Positions 8,865 to 19,398 are shown, counted from the stretch's first letter. The stretch: DNA of 59,685 nt from RGUW01 sp049421025 (GCA_049421025.1 JBMSMG010000002.1:1-59685), one strand, 5' to 3'. Numbers and translations are program-made. The notes: generated by a model from the letters alone, not told the origin.

Positions 8865-9263
8865 ATGCATCAGCTGATTCCTGTCACCACCACCTTCACC
8901 ATCGAGGGCTACGCCATTCGCGAGTACAAGGGCATCGTGCGCGGCATTGTGGTGCGCTCGCCAACCTTGGTGCAGGGCTTTTTGGGTGGTCTCAAGCAGA
9001 TCATCGGCGGGCGCATCGGCGCCTACACCGAGATGTGTGAGCAGACCCGTGAAGCGGCGTTCAACCAGATGGTTGAGCACGCCGTGTTGCAGGGGGCCAA
9101 CGCCATTGTTGGTGCTCGCTACGACGGCTCCGATGTCACCACAGGCAGCGGCGGTGCCACTGAGGTGCTCTGCTACGGCACCGCCGTGGTGATCGAGAAG
9201 ATCGAGCAGTCCAACGCCCAGCCCACCGCTCAGCAGCCTCGGCCGGACTATTTGCCGGCCTGA
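8865..9263 (+). CDS. YbjQ / UPF0145 family protein
   Basis: A 132-residue protein matching the UPF0145 (YbjQ) fold. Features are an N-terminal strand (TTFTIEGYAIREYKGIVRGI), an amphipathic helix (EQTREAAFNQMVEHAVLQGA) and the signature NAIVGARYDGSDV followed by EVLCYGTAVVIE. The family forms small ring-like oligomers and has been called heavy-metal binding, but its biochemical role is unsettled. ATG 8865 was chosen; an in-frame TTG at 8832 would add eleven residues. Its last 16 bp overlap the 3' end of the convergent TrpD2-like gene. Confidence 0.85.
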   Translation: MHQLIPVTTTFTIEGYAIREYKGIVRGIVVRSPTLVQGFLGGLKQIIGGRIGAYTEMCEQTREAAFNQMVEHAVLQGANAIVGARYDGSDVTTGSGGATEVLCYGTAVVIEKIEQSNAQPTAQQPRPDYLPA

Positions 9264-10354
9264 CGGCGTACGACCTGGATCAGGGCTTCGACGTTGCGTT
9301 GCACCTGATCGCTGTGCAGCAGCGCCGCGGCCTGGGCAATGCCTGCTTCGAGGGTCGGTTGTCTCTGGCAACGCCAGAGCAAAAAGCCGCTGTTCCAGAT
9401 CAACGCCTGCTGCAATGGGCCGCGGCCAGCTAATGCTTCGCGGGCCATGACGCCCCACGCCTGCAGTGAGGTGAGTTCCACCTCATCGGCACGCAGGCTG
9501 TGGTCCCTGGCCTGCAGGATCAGCCGCTCGGGCTCGGGCTCAAGCGAGCGCCAATGGGCAGCGATGCTCACCCTGCTGGTGGGCAGATCAACGCCGCCCT
9601 CAAGCCCCTTGATTGTTAAAGCGTTGCCGATCCCCAGCTGGGTCCACGCGCCAGCGATGAGCTGCTCGGTGGGGGCATGCACGAAGCCACTCACCTGCAG
9701 CTCGGGCGTGGTGCAGCAGCTCCAGAGCAGCTCCAGGGTGGCGATGGGCGGTCGTTTGCCGATCTGCTCCCGCAGGGGGATCAACCTGTCGGCCAGCGGA
9801 AAGTGCCGGGGCTGGTGCATCAGGGCCAGCCCCTGCTCGCGAAACAATTGGGCCATCGCCGCCCAATCGAGCTGCCTCAGCGGCAGGCCCAGGGCCTCGA
9901 GCAGCTCGGCCAGGCTGACGCCGTATTTGACCGGCATCGGCCCGCCGCCGTGCAGCACCACTGCCAGCCCGGCGGCGTTGAGCACCAGCGCTGTCAATGG
10001 CAGCACGGGTGCCGTGCGTGTGCGGCCATCAAAGGGCACGCCAAAACTCAGCGTCGGCCGTGTGGTGGATGGGAGCACGGGCCCCAGCTGCCGGTAGGCG
10101 TCGGCCATGCCCGCCAGCTCGCAAGCACTGGGTCGACGCAGCCGATGGGCAATCAAAAAGGCTCCGGCCTGGGCGTCGCTGGCCTGGCCTTGCAGCAACC
10201 GGCTGAGGGCTTCTGCGGCTTCGCTGCGGCTGAGTCCTGTGCTGGTGCGCTCACCGCTGCCGACTTTGGCGATGAGTTCCCTGAAGCGCAGGGCATCAGC
10301 GCCGAGTTGCTGTTGCCGTTGCTGCCGCCGCGCCGCGATGGGGTCAGGGAGCAC
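9248..10354 (-). CDS. Anthranilate phosphoribosyltransferase-like protein (TrpD2/YbiB type)
   Basis: A 368-residue protein with the glycosyltransferase family 3 layout. It has an N-terminal helical domain (LSRSEAAEALSRLLQGQASD, then IAHRLRRPSACELAGMADAY) and a phosphoribosyltransferase-like domain (AGLAVVLHGGGPMPVKYGVS). The GTGSTGNxS pyrophosphate-binding segment of true TrpD is not recognisable, and the N-terminal pattern resembles TrpD2/YbiB. Tryptophan synthesis is therefore doubtful; YbiB-type proteins bind nucleic acid. The start GTG 10354 avoids overlap with the divergent CbiX-like gene and gives family length. A longer frame to 10579 is open but looks like antisense to cbiX. Confidence 0.75.
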   Translation of the reverse strand: MLPDPIAARRQQRQQQLGADALRFRELIAKVGSGERTSTGLSRSEAAEALSRLLQGQASDAQAGAFLIAHRLRRPSACELAGMADAYRQLGPVLPSTTRPTLSFGVPFDGRTRTAPVLPLTALVLNAAGLAVVLHGGGPMPVKYGVSLAELLEALGLPLRQLDWAAMAQLFREQGLALMHQPRHFPLADRLIPLREQIGKRPPIATLELLWSCCTTPELQVSGFVHAPTEQLIAGAWTQLGIGNALTIKGLEGGVDLPTSRVSIAAHWRSLEPEPERLILQARDHSLRADEVELTSLQAWGVMAREALAGRGPLQQALIWNSGFLLWRCQRQPTLEAGIAQAAALLHSDQVQRNVEALIQVVRRQAGK

Positions 10355-10400
10355 GATGGACCATGTCGCTGCTGCCCTCACCCTGGCAAGACTGCCTGCG

Positions 10401-11066
10401 ATGGCAACACCTTTGCTGCTGGTGGTGCACGGACGCTCAGGCGGAGTGATCCCCCCTGAGCTCAATGAGCTGGCGGCCACCTTGGCCACCCGGCGCCGCA
10501 CACCGGTGTGGCTGCAGGCGCTGACGGCACCGCTTCCTGCGGTGTTGCCGTCAGCCCCATCGCCCTTGCAAGGGGCCAATCAGGCAGAACAGTCGCTCAC
10601 CCTGGTGCCGCTGATGCTGCTCCCCGGTGCCCATGTGCGTGCGGACATCCCCGCGATCGCTCGGCATTGGGGAGGGCTGTGCGGCGTTGCTGGCATCCGC
10701 CGCGTGCCGTTTGTGGGGGCCTGGCCGAGCTGGCAGCAGGCCCTGGGCGCTGAGGTTCGGCAGCTGGCTCAGGCTGCAGCTGCTGACGCACAGCCGCCGC
10801 TGCTGCTCCACCATCCCCTTGAGGGTTCTTTGGCCGATCGTTATCTGAACCACCTGGCGCAGGTGAGCGGCGCCAGCCTGCGCTCCACTCCATACAGTGC
10901 CGATCAGCTAGCTGAGCTTCCGCTGAGCCTCAACGCCCCAGCACTGCCCCTGGCCCTGGCGGCCAATCGCCTGACCGATGTGTTGGCAGATCGGGTCGGG
11001 CCACCGCTGCTGTTGCGGCCGCGTTTTCGCGCCGTCTTGCAGGAGCGGTTGGAGGCCCTGCCATGA
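10401..11066 (+). CDS. CbiX/SirB-like chelatase domain protein
   Basis: A 221-residue protein whose start (TPLLLVVHGRSGGVIPPELN) resembles the strand and active-site loop of class II chelatases (CbiX/SirB). These insert cobalt or iron into sirohydrochlorin. A later segment, LVPLMLLPGAHVRADIPAIA, matches the conserved PLFLxxGxHVxxDIP motif. The gene overlaps cobA by 4 bp (ATGA), and that supports a joint role in siroheme or cobalamin synthesis: cobA makes precorrin-2, which is oxidised to sirohydrochlorin and then metalated. ATG 10401 is chosen; an ATG at 10356 would add 15 residues. The metal cannot be predicted. Confidence 0.8.
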   Translation: MATPLLLVVHGRSGGVIPPELNELAATLATRRRTPVWLQALTAPLPAVLPSAPSPLQGANQAEQSLTLVPLMLLPGAHVRADIPAIARHWGGLCGVAGIRRVPFVGAWPSWQQALGAEVRQLAQAAAADAQPPLLLHHPLEGSLADRYLNHLAQVSGASLRSTPYSADQLAELPLSLNAPALPLALAANRLTDVLADRVGPPLLLRPRFRAVLQERLEALP

Positions 11067-11854
11067 GTGCTGCCTCTGCAGGCCCCGGCACCGTTTACCT
11101 GGTCGGCGCCGGCCCTGGCGATCCGGACCTGCTCACGGTCAAGGCGCAGCGGCTGCTGGGTCAGTGCGATGCGCTCGTGTACGACTCGCTGGTGCCGCTC
11201 GAGGTGCTGGCCCTGGTGCCAGAGGGCGCCGAAAAGCACTTTGTCGGCAAACGCCGCGGCCACCATTCGGTGCCCCAACCCTCCACCAATGCGGTGCTGG
11301 TGGAGCTGGCGGGGCGTTGCCGCTGCGTGGTGCGGCTCAAGGGGGGTGATCCGTTTTTGTTTGGCCGTGGCGGTGAAGAGGCTGCTCACCTGGCTCGCCA
11401 TGGGGTGCCGGTCGAGGTGGTGCCAGGCGTTACCGCCGGCATTGCCGCGCCGGCTTATGTGGGCATTCCGGTGACACACCGGCGCGCCGGCAGCTCGGTG
11501 ACCTTTGTCACCGGCCACGAAGAGATCGACAAGGGCCGCCCCGGGGTCGACTGGCGCGGCCTGGCCCGCTGCAGCGACGGGCTGGTCATTTACATGGGCC
11601 TGCACAACCTGGCGCACATCTGCGCTGAGCTGATCGCCGGCGGACTCGATGGGTCCACTCCGGCGGCAGTGGTGCAGCAGGGCACGGTGCAGGGCCAGCG
11701 CGAGTTGGTGGCACCCCTTGCCGCACTGGCGGCGCAGGCTGCTGCTGCGGGCTTTGCCTCGCCTTCGATCGTGGTCATCGGCGAGGTGGTGAACCAGCGG
11801 GTTGCGGCATGCGCGCCTGAGCCCGCGGCTGTTGAGATGCCGATCCCGTTCTGA
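11063..11854 (+). CDS. cobA: Uroporphyrinogen-III C-methyltransferase
   Basis: This SAM-dependent enzyme methylates uroporphyrinogen III at C2 and C7 to form precorrin-2, the branch point to siroheme and cobalamin. The 263-residue length is that of a single-domain CobA/SumT, without a CysG-type fusion. Motifs are TVYLVGAGPGDPDLLTVKAQ at the N-terminus, LVYDSLVP, VRLKGGDPFLFGRGGEE and VPGVTAGIAAPAYVGIPVTH. It is translationally coupled to the CbiX-like gene by an ATGA overlap. After it, 145 bp up to the cupin gene hold nothing I can name. Confidence 0.95.
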   Translation: MSAASAGPGTVYLVGAGPGDPDLLTVKAQRLLGQCDALVYDSLVPLEVLALVPEGAEKHFVGKRRGHHSVPQPSTNAVLVELAGRCRCVVRLKGGDPFLFGRGGEEAAHLARHGVPVEVVPGVTAGIAAPAYVGIPVTHRRAGSSVTFVTGHEEIDKGRPGVDWRGLARCSDGLVIYMGLHNLAHICAELIAGGLDGSTPAAVVQQGTVQGQRELVAPLAALAAQAAAAGFASPSIVVIGEVVNQRVAACAPEPAAVEMPIPF

Positions 11855-11999
11855 GCGCTTGCTGAGCAATCAGTTGGCGAACTGGCCTGTGGAAAGCGGG
11901 TTTCGGTAGCTCGTGACACGGTTGTCCGGTGCCACCAGCCGGTTCACTGGGCGATCCCTTTGCCTTGCGGCGGTCTTTTGCCCGCGCCGCATCACCGTC

Positions 12000-12560
12000 A
12001 TGTCTGCCACCCCGCTTCACCAGGATCTGTTGCCGCGCGAAAGCCGATCGCCTGAGCTCGCCGCCAGTAGCGGTCGGGCTCCCATGTTCGAGCTGATCCC
12101 TTATGAGAAGTTTCGCGATACCCCGGCGGTTCGTTTTTTTGATATCACCGTTGCCGAGTCCAACGCCCGCGATCTGGTGATTCACTCAGGCCCGGCCGTG
12201 AGTCCTCCTGACGAGGAAAAGACCGGTGCCTGGCAGTTTTATTTGCATCCGCACCAGGAGGACAACCTGCTGGCCCTGCATGGCGGCCGCACCTTCTATT
12301 TGGTCAATTTCGGGTGGAATTATCCGTATCACATTGTTCGCCTCGAAACCGGCGGCGACATCCTGCGCATTCCGCCAGGCACCTTCCACCGTTCGGTCTC
12401 TGATCCCGATGGCTCGGTGGTGTTGAACCAGGCGGTGCGCGAGGAAGGCGCCAGCGTGGTGCGCGAGTTTCGCGTCTATAACAGCCGCCGCATTCCGCGT
12501 CTGTTTGCCACCACCTTCAAAACCGCGCCGCTGCCCAAGCTGCACGGACTCAACTGGTGA
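12000..12560 (+). CDS. Cupin-fold protein of unknown function
   Basis: A 186-residue protein with one cupin beta-barrel. The metal-site-like motif (FYLHPHQEDNLLALHGGRTF) is followed by a second motif (GGDILRIPPGTFHRSVSDPD) holding the later histidine. Family members range from dioxygenases to sugar isomerases and sensors, so no reaction is assigned. ATG 12000 (MSATPLHQDLLPRES) was chosen over an upstream GTG/ATG extension. A shorter form from the Met at about 12084 (MFELIPYEKF) is also possible. It ends 1 bp from the convergent EAL gene. Confidence 0.7.
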   Translation: MSATPLHQDLLPRESRSPELAASSGRAPMFELIPYEKFRDTPAVRFFDITVAESNARDLVIHSGPAVSPPDEEKTGAWQFYLHPHQEDNLLALHGGRTFYLVNFGWNYPYHIVRLETGGDILRIPPGTFHRSVSDPDGSVVLNQAVREEGASVVREFRVYNSRRIPRLFATTFKTAPLPKLHGLNW

Positions 12561-12561
12561 A

Positions 12562-13851
12562 TCAAGCCTGCACAGAGCTGTTGGCTCTGCTGAGGTAGTC
12601 GATCGCTGCAGTAAGGCTCAGGGGTTCACTGAACAGGAACCCCTGACCATGCTCGACGCCTTGGTCGAGCAGCCATTGGCGTTGGCTTTCGGTCTCAATA
12701 CCTTCGGCGGTCAGCGAGATCTCCAGATCGTCGCTGATGGCCACCAAGGTCTTCAGCAGGTGGTTGCTGGGTTTGCTGGGTGCGTCAATGCGCGCCACAA
12801 AGCTGCGATCAACCTTGATCGTGTTGACCGCCAGATCATGCAGGCGGCTGAGCGAGGAGTAGCCCGTGCCGAAATCATCGATGGCGATCAAGACGTGCTG
12901 CTCGCTCAGCCACTCGAGCAGGTTGTCGAGCTCACAGGCAGCGTTGTTGAGCGACTCTTCCAGCAGTTCCAGTTGCAAGTGCAGCGTTGCTGGCAGGGGG
13001 TGGTTCTCAATCAGCTGCAGTAGCGCTTCGATCTTGCGCGGGTTCTCCAGTAGCGGGGCTGAGATGTTGCTCGACAGAAGCAGACGCCGCTCAGGCCCAG
13101 CGGCTGCCGCCAGCTCGCCTGCAGCCTTGAGGCAGTAGCCCAGCACCTGCAGATCGATGTCTGCGGTCAGGCCAGCGCTCTGGGCCTGCAGCAGAAACTC
13201 CTGTGGATTGAGCACACGGCCATCGCTCTGCGGCCAGCGGGCCAGACACTCAAAGCCGATCACCTGGCCATCGCTCAGGTTTGTGATCGGTTGCAGGTAG
13301 GCGATCAGCCCGTTCTGCTCAAGTGCAGCGGCCAGGTTGTTTTGCTGCTGATAGTGCTGTGCGGCCAGCTGCCAAATCGCCGGCGCCGCCATTGACACCT
13401 GACTGCCAGGGCGTTGCTGGGCCTGCTGGCGCGCCAGGCGGGCGGCGGCGAGCAGATCCTCGTTGCTACTGGCAGCTTCTGCCTGGGCGCGGGCGGCACC
13501 GATCGCCACATGCAGCAACAGCGGCGGTTCGCCTGCCTGCTGCACCACACCGCAGCTGGCCACGCAGCGGTGGGCTAGCTCTTCGAGCTGTGCCAGTGAG
13601 CGTTCGCCAGGGATCGCAATCACCACTTCATTGCTGTGCAGGCGCCACAGCTGTGCATCGGCTGGGCAGAGCGCTTGCAGCTGTTGTTGGCCGGCGCTCA
13701 ACAGGCGTTCTGCCTGGCTGCCGCCGTGCACCGCTTCAACCTGCTCGTAATAGCGAAAGCAACAGCTCAGCAGCGAAGCAGCGTGGTTCTGCTCAAGCAG
13801 CAGCTTCAGCTGCGCCAGACAACGGTCGTGGTCGTCACAGCAAAGCGGCAA
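12562..13851 (-). CDS. EAL-domain c-di-GMP phosphodiesterase with degenerate GGDEF domain
   Basis: A 429-residue cytoplasmic protein. Residues about 20-140 resemble a GGDEF domain whose signature has become LHSNEVVI, so it cannot be an active cyclase and may be regulatory. Residues about 180-425 are an EAL domain: AYLQPITNLSDGQVIGFECL with ECL in place of EAL but the metal-binding Glu kept, then LSSNIS, LQLELLEES, IDDFGTGYSSLSRL and IKVDRSFV. These are the catalytic residues of active phosphodiesterases, so hydrolysis of c-di-GMP is likely. The start is TTG 13851. No PAS, transmembrane or response-regulator domain is seen. It is the only c-di-GMP enzyme in the window. Confidence 0.88.
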   Translation of the reverse strand: MPLCCDDHDRCLAQLKLLLEQNHAASLLSCCFRYYEQVEAVHGGSQAERLLSAGQQQLQALCPADAQLWRLHSNEVVIAIPGERSLAQLEELAHRCVASCGVVQQAGEPPLLLHVAIGAARAQAEAASSNEDLLAAARLARQQAQQRPGSQVSMAAPAIWQLAAQHYQQQNNLAAALEQNGLIAYLQPITNLSDGQVIGFECLARWPQSDGRVLNPQEFLLQAQSAGLTADIDLQVLGYCLKAAGELAAAAGPERRLLLSSNISAPLLENPRKIEALLQLIENHPLPATLHLQLELLEESLNNAACELDNLLEWLSEQHVLIAIDDFGTGYSSLSRLHDLAVNTIKVDRSFVARIDAPSKPSNHLLKTLVAISDDLEISLTAEGIETESQRQWLLDQGVEHGQGFLFSEPLSLTAAIDYLSRANSSVQA

Positions 13852-13896
13852 AGCCCTGGGTCCGCCCGTCGTGCCTGCTCAACGTAGCCGTGGTGG

Positions 13897-14766
13897 CTAG
13901 GCCGCGCAGGGCTCCAGCACCTCGGCCTCAATGCTCCATTCGAAATGGCTCTCAACGCCGGGAGGGCCCGAGAAGCTACCTGTAATGGCTGCGGTGAGGT
14001 CCGGTTTCGATGAGGTGGCCAGGGTGATGTAGCGGTCGTCGATGATTCCAGCTCCGCTGGGGTCAAAGCCGCGCCAGCCTGCACCGGGCAGGTAAACCTC
14101 GGCCCAGGCATGCAGGTCGTAACGCTCCGGTTTGGGCTCCACCAGGTGGTAGCCGCTCACAAAGCGCGCCGGCAGCCCGACACAACGGCAGGCTTCGACC
14201 ATCAACATCGCCAGATCACGGCATGACCCCACCCGCTCTTTGAGGGTGCGTCCAGCTGGCCAGGCCGGGCCGATGTGGCGCTGGGTGTATTTGACCCGGT
14301 CCTGAATGATTTCGACCAGTTGCTGCAGGAACATCAAGGCCCGTTGATCGCTGCCCATCAGGGCTTCTTGGGCGACGTCAATCGCAGCCGGATCATGCTG
14401 GCCATTGGGCAGCCAACCCTGCAGCGAGCCCATCAGATCACCATTGAGCCGCCCGATCGGATAGGGCAACTGGGGTTCGTTCTCTTCCAGGCACGCCTGC
14501 AACAACGGTGCGCTCTGGGTTTCCACCTCGCTGATCGCCTTGACGGTGAACAGGTCGGTTTCACCGCTGAAGCGACCCCGCAGAATCTCATCGCCGCTGG
14601 CGGCCACCAGCGGGTAGAGCCGCGATGGCTCAGGCGAGATCTCCACAGCAAAGGAGATCAGGTGCTGAAAGCCATGGCCACGCGGCTTCAGGCAGAAGCG
14701 GTGTGGGCCCAGCAGCACCGGAGCGCTGTAGCGGTAGGAGAAGGAGTGGGTTACGCGAGCGCGCAT
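13897..14766 (-). CDS. Transglutaminase-like cysteine protease family protein
   Basis: A 289-residue protein with the bacterial transglutaminase N-terminal domain (HSFSYRYSAPVLLGPHRF) and core. The catalytic Cys is near residue 181 (ERVGSCRDLAMLMVEACR), the His near 218 (DLHAWAEVYLPGAGWRGFDP) and the Asp in FDP near 235. No signal peptide is seen. The gene overlaps the end of the alpha-E gene by 16 bp, closing a three-gene operon with the ATP-grasp protein. This trio is widespread in bacteria and is thought to make or process a peptide or amide product, but the substrate is not known. Confidence 0.88.
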   Translation of the reverse strand: MRARVTHSFSYRYSAPVLLGPHRFCLKPRGHGFQHLISFAVEISPEPSRLYPLVAASGDEILRGRFSGETDLFTVKAISEVETQSAPLLQACLEENEPQLPYPIGRLNGDLMGSLQGWLPNGQHDPAAIDVAQEALMGSDQRALMFLQQLVEIIQDRVKYTQRHIGPAWPAGRTLKERVGSCRDLAMLMVEACRCVGLPARFVSGYHLVEPKPERYDLHAWAEVYLPGAGWRGFDPSGAGIIDDRYITLATSSKPDLTAAITGSFSGPPGVESHFEWSIEAEVLEPCAA

Positions 14767-15737
14767 GCCGGAAAGGTCTCGAGGGGAGCGGCATTGCTGG
14801 CCACGAAGTATCGCTCTTCGATCAGGCCATGGAGGGTGTTGAGGTCACTTTGCAGCGCATCGATGGATTCGTGCAGCCCACCGGCGATCAGCGCGTCGAT
14901 GCCGGTGTAGCTCCAGCGCGCCAGAGTCAAACCGGCCAGACACTCCAGTGCATCGGGTTCGCCGGGCACCGCGCTGCCGCGAATGATGCCCAGGGTCTCA
15001 TTGATGCGCTCGAGGCAGTAGCGCACCGAGCGGGGAAAGATCGGGTTCAGCAGCAGAAAGGCTGCCACCGCTTTCGGCTCGATCGCCTGCTGGCGCGACT
15101 GTCTGAACATCTGATACGCGCCTGCGCTGCGCAGCAGCGAGATCCACTGCAGCTCATCGAGAACCCCGCCCACTTCATCGGGTGAGGGCAACAGCAGAAA
15201 GTATTTGACGTCGAGGATGCGGGTGGTTTTGTCCGCCCGCTCGATCAGTCGGCCCAGACGGCTGAACTGCCACGACAGGTCGCGGCTCAAGGTGGCGTCG
15301 GTGATGCCATAAAACAGCTGACAGCTGCGGCGGATCTCGCGAAGCTGCTCCTGGGGCGGCAGGTCCCAGAAGCCGTCGTTGTCGTCCTGCAGGGTCCAGT
15401 ACATGCCATTGATCTGCTCCCACATTTCGGTGGTGATCACCTCGCGAATCTGCCGCGCGTTTTCGCGCGCGATGGCAATGCAGTTGACGATGCTGTTCGG
15501 ATTGCCTTCTGCATTGACCAGAAAACGCACCACATCGCTCGGGGTGCCATTCGGGTAGAGCTCATCAAACAGCTCCCTGTCGCCGCTGGCATCGATCAAC
15601 GGCAGCCAGGGCTCGGCGCTGCCAGGTGGGCAGTCGAGCGCCATGGCCTCGCTCACTTCGACAAAGCGCGAGAGGTTTTCGGCCCGCTCGACGTAACGGT
15701 TGATCCAATAGAGCGAATCGGCAACGCGGCTCAGCAT
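14751..15737 (-). CDS. Alpha-E domain protein
   Basis: A 328-residue, almost wholly helical protein of the alpha-E family. The N-terminus MLSRVADSLYWINRYVERAE is the family signature, followed by NARQIREVITTEMWEQINGM and LGRLIERADKTTRILDVKYF. Function is unknown. It nearly always accompanies a circularly permuted ATP-grasp protein and a transglutaminase, as here. It overlaps the ATP-grasp stop by 7 bp and the transglutaminase start by 16 bp, so translational coupling is likely and the three products may form a complex. Confidence 0.92.
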   Translation of the reverse strand: MLSRVADSLYWINRYVERAENLSRFVEVSEAMALDCPPGSAEPWLPLIDASGDRELFDELYPNGTPSDVVRFLVNAEGNPNSIVNCIAIARENARQIREVITTEMWEQINGMYWTLQDDNDGFWDLPPQEQLREIRRSCQLFYGITDATLSRDLSWQFSRLGRLIERADKTTRILDVKYFLLLPSPDEVGGVLDELQWISLLRSAGAYQMFRQSRQQAIEPKAVAAFLLLNPIFPRSVRYCLERINETLGIIRGSAVPGEPDALECLAGLTLARWSYTGIDALIAGGLHESIDALQSDLNTLHGLIEERYFVASNAAPLETFPACALA

Positions 15738-17206
15738 GACGTCACCTGCTGCTGCATGGCCTGGCTGGTCTGGGGCGTTTCATCAACGATCCAGGTGTCC
15801 TTGCAGCCGCCCCCTTGCGATGAGTTCACCACCAGTGAGCCGCGCCGCAGCGCCACCCTGGTGAGCCCTCCGGGGCTCACCCAGGCCCCCTTGCCGCGCA
15901 ACACGTAGGGGCGCAGGTCGACGTGGCAGGGATACAGCTCGCCTTCGCTGAGCGATGGCACGGTCGAGAGCTCAAGCGTCGGCTGGGCGATGTAATTGCG
16001 TGGATTGGCCCTGATGCGCTCGGCAAAGTCGGCGATTTCGCCGGCACTGGCATGGGGCCCGATCAACATGCCGTAGCCGCCGGCTTCGGCCACGGCCTTC
16101 ACCACCAGCTCGCCCAGGTGCTCGAGCACGTAAGCCTGATCGGCCGGGCGTGAGCACAGATAGGTGGGCACGTTTTCGATGATCGGCTCTTGATCGAGGT
16201 AGTAGCGGATCATCTCCGGTACGTAGGCATAAATCAGTTTGTCGTCGGCGACGCCGGTGCCAGGGGCGTTGGCAATGGCGATCCGGCCAGCGGCATAGAC
16301 CTCCATCAGCCCTCGAACGCCCAGCATCGAATCGCTGCGGAACACGGCTGGATCGAGGAAGTCATCGTCGATGCGCCGGTAGATCACATCGACAGGTTCA
16401 AGGCCGGCCGTGCTGCGCATCCAAACCCGTTGGTCGTAGCAGACCAGATCGCGCCCTTCGACCAGCTGGATCCCCATCTGCTGGGCCAGATAGCTGTGCT
16501 CGAAGTAGGCGCTGTTGAACACACCCGGAGTCAGCAGCACCACCTTGGGGGTGTCGGTCCAGGGCGCCAGATCCCGCAGGGTCTCGAGCAGATGCGAGGG
16601 GTACTCATCGATCGGTTGCACCGTGCGCCCGGCAAACAGGCTCGGGAACATGCGCTTCATCACGCGCCGGTTCTCGAGGAAATAGGCCACCCCTGAGGGG
16701 CAGCGCAGGTTGTCTTCGAGCACCCGCCAGGTGCCGGCCCCATCGCGCACCAGATCGAGCCCCGAGATGTGGCACCACTTGCCCAGGGGGGGCTTGAAGC
16801 CCTGCATCTGCGGCCGCCAGCCCTGGGAACTGAGCACGTCGTCTTTGGGGATCACCCCGTCGGCCAAGATCTTCTGCTCGCCGTACACGTCGGCCAGAAA
16901 CAGGTCGATCGCTTCGAGCCGCTGGGTCAGGCCGGCTTCCAGGCGCTGCCAGTCGGCCTGGCTGATCAGCCGCGGCAGCGGGTCAAACGGCAGGATGCGC
17001 TCAACGCCTTTGTTGCCCGAATCGTTGAGGCGGAACGTGGCGCCCAGCCGCTTGAGCAAAACGCCTGCGGCGGCATGGTTGCGGTTGAGTTCCTCCAGTC
17101 CCAGCTTGCCGAGCGAGGAGAGCAGCGGCTGGAGCGCAGCGCGGGGCTGAGCATGGCCGCTGAAATATTCGTCGTAGCCGCCGCTGGGCCGGTAATCGGT
17201 GAACAT
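15731..17206 (-). CDS. Circularly permuted type 2 ATP-grasp protein
   Basis: A 491-residue cytoplasmic enzyme, first in the operon with the alpha-E and transglutaminase genes. Recognisable parts are an N-terminal segment (DLFLADVYGEQKILADGVIP), a central region (VLEDNLRCPSGVAYFLENRR, then VVLLTPGVFNSAYFEHSYLA) and ATP-grasp metal/nucleotide stretches toward the C-terminus (VVKAVAEAGGYGMLIGPHAS, VDLRPYVLRGKGAWVSPGGL). ATP-grasp ligases join a carboxylate to an amine through an acyl phosphate; the substrate here is unknown. ATG 17206 starts the frame. The 103 bp between this start and the ureC stop contain no recognised promoter. Confidence 0.92.
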   Translation of the reverse strand: MFTDYRPSGGYDEYFSGHAQPRAALQPLLSSLGKLGLEELNRNHAAAGVLLKRLGATFRLNDSGNKGVERILPFDPLPRLISQADWQRLEAGLTQRLEAIDLFLADVYGEQKILADGVIPKDDVLSSQGWRPQMQGFKPPLGKWCHISGLDLVRDGAGTWRVLEDNLRCPSGVAYFLENRRVMKRMFPSLFAGRTVQPIDEYPSHLLETLRDLAPWTDTPKVVLLTPGVFNSAYFEHSYLAQQMGIQLVEGRDLVCYDQRVWMRSTAGLEPVDVIYRRIDDDFLDPAVFRSDSMLGVRGLMEVYAAGRIAIANAPGTGVADDKLIYAYVPEMIRYYLDQEPIIENVPTYLCSRPADQAYVLEHLGELVVKAVAEAGGYGMLIGPHASAGEIADFAERIRANPRNYIAQPTLELSTVPSLSEGELYPCHVDLRPYVLRGKGAWVSPGGLTRVALRRGSLVVNSSQGGGCKDTWIVDETPQTSQAMQQQVTSC

Positions 17207-17309
17207 CGCTGCGGACCTCGCTGCTAGGCGCGATCCTGCTGAGCGGCGCGGCCCTCTCTGGTGGTGGTTGCTACGAAATGACCGATGAATGGTTCACCAG
17301 GGCCATCTT

Positions 17310-19022
<1,713 letters not shown>

Positions 19023-19059
19023 GGGGTGGAAATGGAACGCCGGTGGGCCCGGCGGTGAA

Positions 19060-19377
19060 TCAATCGAGCGGGCCGTTCACCAGGCCGTTGAAGCCGAACA
19101 CGCGGCGTTCACCGGCATACGGCACCAGCTGCACGGCGCGGCTGTCGCCTGGCTCAAAGCGGATCGCTGTGCCAGCGGGGATGTCGAGCCTTTGGCCACG
19201 GGCAGCTTCGCGGTCAAACTTCAGCGCCGCATTGGCCTCAAAAAAGTGAAAATGCGAGCCCACCTGCACGGGCCGATCACCGCTGTTGGCGACCTCGATG
19301 GTGGTCACCGGCCTGCCGGCATTGAGTTCCAGCTCGCCGTCTTCAGGAATCAGTTCGCCGGGGATCAGGGGGCTCAT
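19060..19377 (-). CDS. ureB: Urease subunit beta
   Basis: A 105-residue structural subunit that packs with UreA and UreC in the (UreABC)3 holoenzyme. The N-terminus MSPLIPGELIPEDGELELNA and the stretch VGSHFHFFEANAALKFDREA are typical of the family. It lies between ureA (21 bp upstream) and ureC (37 bp downstream). The separate ureA and ureB genes are the usual bacterial arrangement, not the Helicobacter-type fusion. Confidence 0.97.
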   Translation of the reverse strand: MSPLIPGELIPEDGELELNAGRPVTTIEVANSGDRPVQVGSHFHFFEANAALKFDREAARGQRLDIPAGTAIRFEPGDSRAVQLVPYAGERRVFGFNGLVNGPLD

Positions 19378-19398
19378 GGACAGTCGTGGTGCAGGGGC

